Positions 45,348 to 56,659 of a stretch of DNA of 64,000 nt are shown one piece after another (within the stretch, counting starts at the first letter, position 1; each line of letters begins with the position of its first letter). Source of the DNA: Apodospora peruviana (lineage: Eukaryota > Ascomycota > Sordariomycetes > Sordariales > Lasiosphaeriaceae). The stretch lies in assembly GCA_033439685.1 (NCBI GenBank), contig JAUEDM010000006.1, forward strand, positions 2,852,001 through 2,916,000. The letters are read 5' to 3'. The position numbers and the translations under genes are program-made. The notes under the pieces are model-generated. The model had not been told where the DNA came from, searched no databases, and saw only the letters and a program-made list of their open reading frames with translations.

Positions 45348-46842
45348 ATGGCTCGCGAATTGAGAAGTAGCAAGGCAAAGGGTTAGTTTTGTCCCATTTA
45401 TTAGGTCAGCTTTAGGGAATTATTTTTACTAATATTTGAATTGTAGCTGTTGTCGCAGACGAGGCGCCTGTTGCTGTTGCTGCGACCACGAAAAAGTCTG
45501 TCAAGACCAAGAGTCCCAAGACCGAGAAGCGGAAAGGTATGCAAAATAGAAATATGGTATAGCTTTGTTTGGGTTGTTTGTCGCTGACAGTATTTGGTGG
45601 TGTGGTATAGCAAACGAGGATGCTTCGCCCGTCGCGGCTAAGAAACAGAAGCCCAGCAAGGCAACTAAGAAAGAGAAGGTCGTCATCGAGGACGAGGAGG
45701 AGGTCGCTGAGCCTACACCCGTGAAGGCAAAGAAGTCCAAGAAGGCTGCTGCTGCTCCTGTTGAGGAGGAAGAGGAAGAAGCTGCCGTCCCGACACCGAA
45801 GTCTGCGCTGAAAAAATCGTTGAGCAAGACAAATGGAGCTTCGGTTGTGTCTCCTGTTGCTGCGGATAAGAAGAAAAGCAAGAAGGAAAAGAAGTCAAAG
45901 AAAGCTGCTGCTGCTCCTGTAACAGAAGAAGTTGTTGAAGAGGATGATGAGCAAGCAGAGGAGGAGGAGGAGGGTTTCGGCGAGGAGACGCTGGCTCTTG
46001 CGGAAGCTCTCGACAGCGACGAGGAGGACGAGGGTTCAGATGACGAGGCGGGCGGCGCAAAGGTTGTCGAGGTTCAAGACGTGGGCAAGATCCCCAAGAA
46101 GGCAGCTTCCAAAGCCAATAAGTCGTCGTCTACAGCAGTCATCACCACCACCAGCAAGAGCAAGCCCGGCGTGCTGTACCTCGCGCGCATTCCGCACGGC
46201 TTCTACGAGCACCAGATCCGGTCCTACTTTGAGCAGTTCGGGGAGATCACGCGGCTGATCGTCAACCGCAACAAAAAGACAGGGGCGTCGCGCCACCGTG
46301 CGTTCATCGAGTTTGCGGACGAGGAGGTTGCGGATATTGCGGCCCGCACGATGGACAAGTATCTTCTCTTCGGTCATATCTTGACGGCCAAGGTGGTGCC
46401 CCCCGAGCAGGTGCACCCGAACCTGTTCAAGGGCGCCAACCGGCGGTTCAAGGCGGTGCCGTGGAACAAGATGGCTGGCAAGCAGCTGGAGCGGCCGCTG
46501 TCGGAGACGCAGTGGCAGGTCAAGATTACCAAGGAGGAAGCGAGGCGCGTGGCGAGGGCGGAGAAGCTCAAGGCGATTGGGTACGAGTTTGAGGCGCCTG
46601 CGCTGAAGGCTGCGGAGGCGAAGGAGCAGCTTGTCGTGGAGGCTGCTGCTGTTGAGGAGACTACCAAGGTTATTGAGGGGGTTCCGGCGGAGAAAGAGGA
46701 TGAGGTGGTGAAGGAGGTTGAGACTACTGTGGTTGAGACCAAGGTTGTTGAAGTTGTTGAGGTGCCTACTCCTGCTTCGGCGGAAAAGAAGGCCAAGAAG
46801 GCGGTGAAAGGTGGAAAGAAGGGAAAGAAGGTCAAGTCATAG
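45348..46842 (+). CDS. NOP15: Nucleolar RRM protein of Nop15/NIFK type
   Basis: Three exons, join(45348..45381, 45447..45536, 45611..46842), give 451 aa. The N-terminal half is Lys/Ala and Glu/Asp-rich, as in nucleolar proteins. The RRM (about 205-285) has RNP2 VLYLARIPHG and RNP1 SRHRAFIEF. The C-terminal family motif follows: VHPNLFKGANRRFKAVPWNK and KEEARRVARAEKLKAIGYEF. Yeast Nop15 and human NIFK bind pre-rRNA near ITS2 and act in 60S assembly. The protein is about twice the length of yeast Nop15 because of the charged arms, which is common in filamentous fungi. The tail is a Lys-rich nuclear localisation sequence. Confidence 0.85.
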
Positions 46843-48403
46843 AGTATTGTTGTTGTTGATGGTTTGGGGTTGTTAGATTATAATGCTAGATCTACGTTGC
46901 GCAAAGGTGGATGGATGTCAGGCGCGTATTTTCCTATCGTCAACTCGTTCAGAGATACTGAATGATATGTATATGCCAACAAACTCCATGCCATCATCGA
47001 AAAGCTCGTCTTCACGAATGCAACAAGGACTAACAGAGGATTATAAACGGTTCAGACATAGGTCGTGATCCCCCGCTGGCGAGAATATCAGAGGCAGGTG
47101 ACCATCCCAGCAAGACAGGACACTCTGGTAAATATTGCACATACAGACGCCGAATGTTCCTCGAGAACAGCAATCTGGAATCCCCGAGAAGCTTCATATA
47201 CTGGGAAGAAAGAAATCTATGATATGAGTTGTATGATAATGTACGCACCAAGCGAACCTGAAAGCACCCATTAGGAGAAAGAAAGGACTATCAGGATTAT
47301 AAGATGCGCTTTTTTTGGTCTGCTTCTGCGCTGGCTTCCTTTTGAAAAACACTTGTGTGTCTCTTTTACAAAACAACACTGTGGTGGGATATTTCAGAAT
47401 TATGGCCAGGCTGAAGGGTAAAATATGTTACCAAAAAAAAGGAGAAAAAAAGAAGAACAAAAATTTGGATTGGAGGTTTGGGGTTTAAATGGAGTTGGGC
47501 TGGAGGGGTGTGATTATGTAAGCAAGTATTGAACGGTACCTGGTACGGTACCTGGTACGGTACGGTAATCTTCCACAACCATAACAGTGTTCGTCCACCT
47601 CTGCCATTGATTCATCTTGATGGACAAATTTAAGCTGCTGATTTGTCCCATTGCACTTTGCGAATATGTAGGTTTGCAGACTGCCGGGTGTACGGGAGAT
47701 CTTGCATGGGGTGCAGACGTTACAACTTCCTCGGGTAAGATGCAGAGATGATTGCATGTTACGAAAGCACCTCTACGGACTGCTGAAAGTACTTTAGGTA
47801 GAAGCTCGTATCCGAGCGAGAAGGCGACCTAGACCTAGAGTCTAGAACATCTTTTGTCTTGGATATATCACGAGGCGACTTGCTTGGAACCCCAAGATGT
47901 CGTCAGTCCTTCTGTCCAACGTCCGGTGCAACACCAGGTCAGATCGCTGGGTAATTTGTCAGTTTCATTGTGAATCACATAGACGAAAGCTCGCCTCAAG
48001 AGGTTCGCGCTTCAATGTTGTCCGAGCTCCATGTCTTACCAGGTAGGTGAACCCAAGGTACTCGTGCCTAAGCTGTAAAGAAGAGGTGTGGTGTAAATGT
48101 ATGGAACTGCCCGGGATGTTGGCTGGCGGTTTTAGGCGCTACGTTGGCCACTATATTCCATGAGCCATAGCACGGCGACCCTCGCTAACAACCATTCCCG
48201 CCGCTCCGCCAAAAAGGGCCCCTAAAGGCTTACGTGTTGGAAGACAGGAGCTGCCCTGCAAATCGGCCGCCGCCCGTGTTTCAATGCCGCGCTCCCGTCT
48301 CCGAGCCGCCGGCTTCGATAACTTTTACCTCTCCGTCTTGTGTTCGGACGACCCGATGGGAATAGAGGAACCCTAGGTCTCCCGACTACTTGATCAATTG
48401 ACC
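46843..48403. other. Intergenic
   Basis: 1.56 kb without a convincing gene. It contains a palindromic 12-mer tandem at 47535-47563 and the promoter of RUD3 at its right end. Confidence 0.5.
47535..47563. repeat. Palindromic 12-mer tandem
   Basis: The unit GGTACCTGGTAC is repeated just over two times and runs on into GGTACGG. Each unit contains the palindrome GGTACC. Confidence 0.7.
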
Positions 48404-50501
48404 ATGTCGTCGACAGCAGCGCCGACGGATTCCGTCCAATCAGCACCCCACGGTACGTTTCACGCTTTTTGTTTGACTGTGCTGTCTACTGGCCGGCCGG
48501 GGGACCACAAACCCTCCACGACCCTATTCCCACGCAGTGCGCTAATGACAACGGTGTCCCGATCACAACAGCTCCCGGTGCTTCCTCCAAGAAGAAGGCC
48601 AACAAGAAAAAAAAGAGCAACAACGCTGCCAAAGCGAAGCCGAGCCCTGACCCGGTGAAGGAGGATGGCGCAGCGAGCGCAGAGGCCGACGACGTGTCAG
48701 CAGACGAGCAGCAGCAGCCAGAGCTCCCAGGCTTGGTACATGACCCTTGCATTTTCTCCCCAACATGTTAAGCAGGACGGAGCACTGACATGATATTTAA
48801 CGGGTTGCGCAGAATGCGCCACGACAGGAGGAACAACAGCCAGACGAGCCGCCACCGCCCCCCGAAAGCCCAAGACTACAAGACGAATCAATACCGGACC
48901 AGCGACAGCCAGACTTGGAAAACACCAACGGTCATGCCGGCGCAAACGGTCACGCTACTACACCAACAACACAAACTTCGATGGCCGCCGCATCATCCTC
49001 AGAAGAGACCACGACGAGTGCCAAGCTCGAAGCCATGTCGCAGGACCGAGAGGCCCTACGGGCCGAGGTCGAGAAGCTGAGGAAACAGCTCGAGAGCATA
49101 CAAGAGACGCACTCCCACGAGGTATCGCAGCTCAAGACGGATCTGGAGGAGAGCGAAGCCGCCAAGGAGCACGCTGAGTCGCAGTACCAGACTCTGCTCG
49201 GCCGGGTGGAGAAGATCAAGGAAACGCTGGGCGACAGGCTGAAGCGGGACAAGGCGGAGCTTGAGGAAGCCAAGGACCGCATCGAGGAGCTCGAGGCACA
49301 GAACGAGGAGCTGCAGCGCGCGTCGCGGGATGGCGGCGACGAGGCCGCCCGACTGCGGGAGGAGGTCGAGCAGCAAGGCCGCGAGCTGGCCAGCCTGCGC
49401 AGCAGGAGCAGCCTGTCACAACAAAATTGGGCGAGGGAGAAGGACGACATGGCGCGGCAGATGCAGCATTTGCGTGTGGAGCTCGAGTCGACGAGAAACG
49501 CCATGGGCGAGTGGGAGGTCATCGCGATGGAGGAGCGCTCCATGCGCGAGGGTCTGTCGAAAGAATTGAGCGATCTCGAGGAGCAGCTGCAACAGGTCAG
49601 GGAGGCGTACGAGCGTGTTGCGTCTGAGCGGGACACGCAGTCGCATGCCATTGACGGGCTGCAGCGCGCGCTGCAGGAGATACAGGAGGCGCGCAAGCGG
49701 GAGCTGAGGGAGATGGTTGAGTCGACGGAGGAACAGGTTGCCGCGATGAAGAAGCGGGTGCAGGAGGCTGATGCCAAGGCGAAAGAGGCCGAGTCCGCGA
49801 GGGAGAGCTTAAGTAAAGAGCTGGAGAGGACGGCGCCGTTTGAGAAGGAAGTCAAGGAGAAGAATCTGCTGATTGGCAAGTTAAGACATGAGGCGATCGT
49901 GCTGAATGATCACTTGACCAAGGCGTTGAAGTATATCAAGAAGACGAAGCCGGAGGAGACGATAGATAGGTACGCTACGCCACCCCTTTCTTCCCTCTAA
50001 CTACCTACATTGTCACCCCTATCACGAACACGACCACAAAAGCTAATATCTGGTTGGTCAAAAAGACAAATCGTCACAAACCACTTCCTGCAGTTCCTAG
50101 CGCTAGACCGCTCCGACCCGAGGAAATTCCAGATTCTTCAGGTCATCGCCGGTCTTCTCAACTGGACCGACGAGCAGCGCGAACAGGCTGGCCTGGCGCG
50201 TCCAGGCGGGGCGGGCAACCATCACCAGTCAACGCTCCGCCTGCCGACTTCGCCGTTCCATCGTACGCCCAGCTCGCCGGCGCTCAACACCGAGTTCTTT
50301 AGCGAGCCGACCTCGGCGAGCGCCGTTGGCGGGAGGGAATCGTTGGCGGAACTGTGGACCGATTTCCTCGCCAAGGCCGTTGAGGACCCTGCTGGTGCAC
50401 CACACTTGCCTGGGGGCGGTTTGGCGGGGAAGGGAAGGCAGGATAGTATGTCCAGCGTGACGACTTCGGGGACTAGTAATACCAAAGGTGTTGGTGGGTG
50501 A
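48404..50501 (+). CDS. RUD3: Rud3, Golgi golgin with a GRAB domain
   Basis: Four exons, join(48404..48452, 48572..48735, 48813..49969, 50066..50501), give 601 aa. The N-terminus has a Lys run (SSKKKANKKKKSNN) and an acidic/Pro region. A continuous coiled coil spans about 125-450. The GRAB domain follows at about 455-520, across the last splice (TKALKYIKKTKPEETIDR then QIVTNHFLQFLALDRSD, with GLLNWTDEQREQAGLARPG). That motif binds Arf1 and places Rud3, the GMAP-210 relative, on the cis-Golgi as a tether. The Ser-rich tail is disordered. All donors are GTACNN-type. The last acceptor (AAAAAG) is weak but keeps the GRAB motif intact. Confidence 0.9.
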
Positions 50502-51392
50502 ACAAGGTAGCTACCTACCTACTTGACTTTGCGTTATGTGTGGATGTGTATTGGATGGACAAATGGATCATGGGAAAGACAAATACTTTGCAACTGTTAT
50601 TGTTACAGTAATGTACAGGTGAAATAGAGAGAAGACAGGCAGATAGACAGACAGGAAAGACGCTGGCTGCTGGCAGTATCCATTTTTGCGCTGGCTTGTT
50701 TCTGGCAGGTTCTTGAACTTGAAAATCGAAGCGGGTGAGCTAGCTACTACAGAGAAGGAACCGGAAAGGGAAAACATTTACAAGCAAAGCGGGCGGGTGT
50801 ATTGCTTCGACAAAATAAACATATTTCTGATGCGGTGTGACAAGCCAGTGCAATGACCCAAACCATTACACCAAAACACCCCTCAATCGCAAAAGGATGC
50901 CAGAATACCAAAGGTGTCAGTCAGTCAGCCTTTGGAATTATAATGGGTTATGTACCGTTGACGGTCGCAATCAATTCAATCAACGCTCAATCGCACCGAC
51001 CGTCACATGCGGTTGCGGTCGATCGTGATTAACTTCTTGGCACTTTTTGTTCTTTATTACGATGACCAGCTTATGATTAGGGGCCAGGATAGGTATATAC
51101 ACCACCACCCGTCCATCCCTTGGGCAAGGAAGCGACTTAATAGGGATTACTTACTGAAAGCTCATATCTCCTGCAGAGATATATCTCGAAGAGTAAAACA
51201 CGGCTGCAGATATGTTATCTTTTATTATCATAGCGTAGTGGTATGTATACCTACACACCCGTCCTCAGAAGTGGATGAAGAAGCAACTTGATCACTTCAA
51301 GTGATTAAAATGACGCTAAAAAAGATTGATCCCATACATGAAAGTTCTTTGAAGAACTTAAGATGGAGACCTGAAGAGAGGATATGATAGCA
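50502..51392. other. Intergenic
   Basis: RUD3 3' flank, with GTAGCTACCTACCTAC at 50507-50522, and AT-rich sequence up to tRNA-Val. No gene seen. Confidence 0.5.
51318..51323 (-). terminator. Possible Pol III terminator of tRNA-Val
   Basis: Six A on the plus strand (TTTTTT in the transcript), about 70 nt past the tRNA. It is the first long T-run downstream. Confidence 0.45.
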
Positions 51393-51466
51393 TGATCGAA
51401 CCCGGGCTCGAACCGGAGACCTTTAGCGTGTGAGGCCAACGTGATAACCAACTACACCATTCGACC
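51393..51466 (-). tRNA. tRNA-Val (CAC)
   Basis: 74 nt. Acceptor GGTCGAA/TTCGATC, anticodon arm TTGGC-CTCACAC-GCTAA, T arm TCCGG-TTCGAGC-CCGGG, discriminator A. Reads GUG codons. There is no intron. Confidence 0.95.
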
Positions 51467-52001
51467 TATGTTTTTCATCTCCTGATTGGATGGTGATGAC
51501 TCGTAGTGGAAGCCTTTTCTATGCCGCGCATTTCTGCAGTGGAGTGGATGACTGCATAACCCCCCTCCCGTCCTATCCAGACACGAGAGGCTCGATTATC
51601 ACATGCGCGTGCAGGAACCACACGTAAATGTTAAGCATATATTTAGTAAAGACCACGCAATGATATCAGGAGGGTAAATTTTCAACTGATTCAAGCTCAG
51701 TGCCTGCCTGTCTACCAGCCAGCAACTACATTACCTCGGATATAACTGGGAGACATTCTATCTCTCGTCAATTACCTCCACCAGAGGCTTCTGTCCATCA
51801 GCTTCCCTTACACGATGTTAAGTACTTAAATATATCCTCGAAAATATTTACCAGCAGCCATGGTATACGATCAAAGAACAAAGGGAGAAAAACACCTCTT
51901 TCTCATCCCCTACTATATAAATACCTATTTATTCCCAACCAAATCTTCCTATATATACCTTATCTTTTCCGCCAGATATCCAGTCCAACCCCGTCCCAAA
52001 A
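51467..52001. other. Intergenic
   Basis: 535 bp between tRNA-Val and the stop codon of the HSP70-like gene. AT-rich, no coding frame, presumably including the 3' UTR of that gene. Confidence 0.5.
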
Positions 52002-54178
52002 TCAGTGAAATTCAGCATCCACCCTCCCATACCTCACTCCATCAACCTTCAACTCAAATCCAAGCCCGGCACTATCGACAATCATCTCGAGCGTAAAATC
52101 CAGGTTATCAAACTCCACCCCCCGCGTGGTCGTCAGCCTTGTAAACAGACTCCTCGGCACGGCGTTCAGGTCCGTCGTGAGCGTGCACACGTGCACCAGA
52201 TCGCGAGTATAAGCGTTGGGGGGCTCGTCCGCGTCGCAAGCAATCAAGTCGTCCGTGACCATGAGCGACTGCCCCGGCCGAAAATTGCGCGTGTAATGGA
52301 ACGCGATCGGGCTGAGTGGTGATATCGCTTCGCCCTATTTTACCCCGTTCGTTAGACACTGTATTCTAAGATCGTAAAGGTGAAGGAAACTCACCTTGGC
52401 AATATGCCACTGCATCCGATCCGACACCATCCACCGCTCCCACAGCGGCGACCAATACCTTTCACTAACCGAGTGCTTCTCCGGATCGTAAACAGTCGCG
52501 TACGAGGTACCATAGTGCATCCTCGCCTTGCGCGAGATGACCATATTACCTTCAAGCCCTCGTAATACTGCCCCGCGCACGACGGCCGTCCACGCATACA
52601 CCGGCTGCATAACCTCGATGGAGCTGGCCTCCTCCAGCGCATTCGCAGTCGAGTGCGTAGGACGCTCGCTGTATGGCGGCGGCGCGGCGCTGCCGAAGTG
52701 GCCTTTCAGCCGGCGGTACAGGTAGTCGCTTTGCCCAAACCCGCCGACGAGGATGATGCCAGACACCACACCGCCTTTGGCTCGCAGGGTATCTACTTGC
52801 CCTTGAACAAGATCGCATACCTCTTTAACGACGGGCTCAAATATGTCTTTGATTTGTGCTGCCGTCATTACGAGGAAACCCGAATCGAGGCCGACTTCTT
52901 CGTCGTCCGGGAGACCGGGGAAGCTGTGCGCATTAATGTCAGCAATTCAGTCTGACTAATAGCCTCAGTCGTCATGACATACGGAATATTTATTTCTTGA
53001 TGCTCGTCCTCGTTAAAGTTGCGTTTAACAAACTCTTCAAAATACCGCAGGCCCATCTGCCACGTTTTGCCCTTCTTTACCTTCATCTCGTCGAACCGGC
53101 TGGCTCCGATGCGGGTGCGCACGTGTTCCTCGAACCTATAATTCAGGAACGCGCTGCCACATAGCCCGCCCGTGCCGACAGCAGACTCCTCCACGCGGAT
53201 CGGTTTCAGTGATACAATTTTGTACGCAATCAGACTATCACCGTGTCAGCATAATCCACATTCTGTAGTCAGAGAGAACCTACTCAACAGTCCCCCCACC
53301 ACCATCACAAACGATAAAGTTATCCCCCACCTTGAGGTGATTCGGCTGGATCGCTTTGAGCGTATAAACCGCCGCAGCCTCGGGCTCGCTGATCATCTGG
53401 ATCTGCGTCTTGGCGCCCATGCCCGCCCGTTCCGCCGCCTGGAGTGTCGTGTTCTTGGCCGCGTCGGACCAGACCGCCGGACACGTCAAGACGAAATCGA
53501 CCTTGGTCGAAGCCATGAACGACTCGCCGTACCGGCGCGTCAGGGTATCCATGGTGTGCCGGTGGATTTGTGTCAGGTAGTCGCTGACGGCGTCGACGAC
53601 CGTCTTGTTGAAGCGCTTTAGTTGCGCGGCCGTCTCGAGCGGGCTGACGTAGAAGGGTAGCTTCTGCGAGCGATCCAGAAACAGCTTGATGCAGCGCAGC
53701 CGCGACTCTTCCGGTTTGAACTGGAAGCCCCATTTTACCGTTGGTGCAGCGGACGGTGAGGCGCCGTCACGACTGCCAATTGTGCCGCCGGTAGGAAGCT
53801 CGTACGAGATCTCGGTCGGTACCTTGTCCGACGTGATGCCGTTCCCGCCCGGCCAGGTTTTGATAATCTCGATGTCATCTGGAGTTGACGTGTATACGGC
53901 GGCAACTCTTGACTCAAAAGATTAGAGACATATGAGATGATACGAGATGAAATGAAAATCAAAGCTCACCCGGAAAAGGTCGTCCCGAAATCGACGCCGA
54001 CGATGAGGCGGTCGGCGATGGGGGCCGCCTCCCGAGGCGGTTCCCTCACCGGGCCATTGATGGCCTCGGTGGAGGACGGCGGGGTGTAGCTGTTTGTAAA
54101 GTAGTTTCTGCTGTCACGGTTCCTCTGGCTGGGCGACGACAATGTCGGCGACTGGTGTAAGGGGAGTTGGATGTTCAT
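52002..54178 (-). CDS. HSP70-fold ATPase of HSPA12 type
   Basis: Five exons, complement(52002..52334, 52395..52923, 52983..53234, 53284..53907, 53970..54178), give 648 aa. After about 57 disordered residues the actin/HSP70 nucleotide-binding fold begins: phosphate-1 IVGVDFGTTFSGVAAVYT (about 58-75), phosphate-2 FIVCDGGGGTVDLIAYKI (split by intron 2, about 267-284), adenosine motif GIILVGGFGQSDYLYRRL (about 414). No HSP70 substrate-binding domain or EEVD end follows. Instead there is a beta-rich C-terminus of about 110 residues. Such HSPA12-like proteins are numerous in filamentous fungi and their clients are unknown. ATP binding is expected. All five exons are needed for a complete fold, and each junction keeps frame. 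Confidence 0.88.
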
Positions 54179-56659
54179 GGTTGTATTAGTCGGTCACTCG
54201 GTGTGAGTAGTGGCAAGCGATGATGGAGTGGTGCTCCGGCGGCGGCCCCTTTCGACGTCGCGGTCGGGTCACCTATGCCATGAAGCAGGGAGCACCGTGG
54301 CGGACTCAGAACAGGAAAGTCAGAAATCCGTTCGGACGAAAGTGGATGTAGTGACAGGTGCAATGTGGAATTTGGGATGAAGCTGTGGATGCGCCGAGTT
54401 GCGTGCTGCTGTTGGTCCCACGATGGGATGGAACGCGAGGGGAATTCAATAATGTTCGTCTCGTCTACGGATTACAGGCTACTCGCTGCGCTTAAACCTG
54501 GGTGTTGTACCGACTGCACGACAAGAATTACAGCCTCAAATTAACAATAGTTGAAAAAGGAATCAAGAGAAAAAATGCCACGTCCAGATTTGTAGATTGA
54601 AGGTTGCTGCTCAGCCTTCAAGCGATATTGCCCACATGTTCCAAGGTTAGGTAGGTTGGTCCTGTACAGTACCTGACCCCGAGGCAGATCCGTGAGGCAG
54701 AACTGCTTGACAGCGACAGGAGGTGGGGGAGGCACAAGCCGGCAGCTGCTGCCCTGATGGTTGGCGGGGCTGAGGGGTCCTTGGTTGGGGTCATCGTATC
54801 CAGACTGCCAGAGCGTGTGTCTCTTTCCCGAATTGGATATGTTGGACACGCGTCCCCTCCTGTCACCGACGACAACTCCAGCGCGTTCAAAGTTTGTGTA
54901 CCACCTTACCACCTACCTTATAAATGACGTACAGTACCTTACCTATCTCAAAACGTGCCAGGTTCCCTTTTCTGTTTATCTTTTTTCGAGTGCCAAATCC
55001 AAGGCTCGAATGGCGGCTGCCTGGCCGCCTACATATCAGTCCCCCCTCTCCCGTCGACCAGTACAAGTTGATTGATATCTTCCAAGACAGACCACGCACG
55101 TCAAGATCTTCCTTGGCTTGCATGCCACAGACCGACCGTCAGTGGAGGTTTCACACTTTTTCCCACATGGCATGGCAGTGGGCCGTTGCATGACATATGG
55201 GACGCGGTTACGCAAGCTAACTTCCAGGCACCCGAGTTTATTACCTTATCTCCAGTAGAGAGAGCCAGCCAGCCCTAACGGTGGACTCTCTGTTTTAGGA
55301 AAGATAGAGTAGGTACCCGCTTGTTTGTTCTTAAAATGATGACGGCAGCCATCTATCGTGATACTTATACCACCAGCCGCTACAGGGGATGATAGGCATC
55401 TGTCCATGTCATCTTGCTTAGGCCTATCTTGTATTGCGTAACATGTCTCAGAAAAACTACTGCGCAGCTGTTCATACCCGTGATTTCGTGACTTACGGTA
55501 GGGTTTGCCTGTCTGTCTCATCTCGATGAGGTCTGCACGATACCTACCTCCCCAAACCTAAGATGTACCCATTCAGTCAAACATCCACACCATCAAGATG
55601 GATATTACTACACAGTAAGCAGCAATCCATCAGAAGTGGTTATTTGTACCCAACAGAAGGGTACCACACGTGCGTGCTACACCCACCACGCAGCGGCACG
55701 GCACGGCGCGTGTATCCCCAGATCCAAGAAGACACCAACATTCCTCGCGTCTTCTAAGTCAACCACACCAACCACAATATATGACCAAAACCATCAGAGT
55801 GTAAAGGTTAAAAGTAGCATTCGAATAGCTATATATATAGATAGATAGATAGATAGATCGAGAGAGAGGATAGATACTCAATAGATTACCGAAATGATAT
55901 CAACTCCTCAGAAATTAGAAATAACTCAACCAAATCCTTCCTTCCCTCTTCCAGGAGATGGGAGACGAGGAACTTATATGTGAACAAAGGAAACAAGCCC
56001 GGGCCTTTCTCCTGATCCTTTTGTATATGTGCTTCAAAACCTCTCTGACGAGCCGATTGTCAAGGGAAAGAAAACAAAGCGAAATCACCAGCTTCGAAAA
56101 CCCTCTTCAGACGGAGAAGAAAAATCCATCTTGCAATCTCTATATGGTGTGTGAGTGGGTATTCTTTCAGATATTGAACAGAACAGAAAAGAATAAATAA
56201 AAAGTATTATAGCTAGCAAGGCGGTGGATAACAAAAGGGGGTATTGAAGAAAAAAAGAAAAAAGTTTGTGACGACGATATCCTCCCTCTTTATAGAATAA
56301 ACGAATATGATGAAAAAAAGAGAAAGTCCATCTGCGTGAGATGTGTATGTGCGTGTGTGTTTGTGTGTTGCGAGGCGCCGGTATGTATGTGTCGAGAGAT
56401 TGAGATGTGCTTGTATGTGTGTGAGCCAGCCCAGCCTTGCATTGTTGTCGAAATTGTACCTCGCTCCCATCGGGGTTTGTCGAGTACAAACAAAAAATAA
56501 AAATAATAAATGACCGAATGAATAACCAAAAAAAGATACCGCCCGCCCGCCTGCCTCGCCGAGAATGAACACTTGTAAACCCCCCAAAACACCATATTTT
56601 ATAGAGCCAGTACCTGTAAGAAGACAGAATCTAAACCCACTCGATCACTCAGAACTTTT
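54179..56659. other. Intergenic
   Basis: 2.5 kb between two minus-strand genes. It holds the promoter of the HSP70-like gene on the left and the 3' flank of the kinase on the right. No convincing frame. A (AT)n(ATAG)n microsatellite lies at 55829-55858. Confidence 0.5.
55829..55858. repeat. (AT)n(ATAG)n microsatellite
   Basis: AT dinucleotides pass into five ATAG units, then a GAGA run. Confidence 0.85.

Noticed and set aside
48950..49879. Minus-strand frame of 309 codons inside RUD3
   Set aside because: It is a Ser/Cys/Arg-rich shadow of the Glu/Gln/Lys-rich coiled coil on the other strand.
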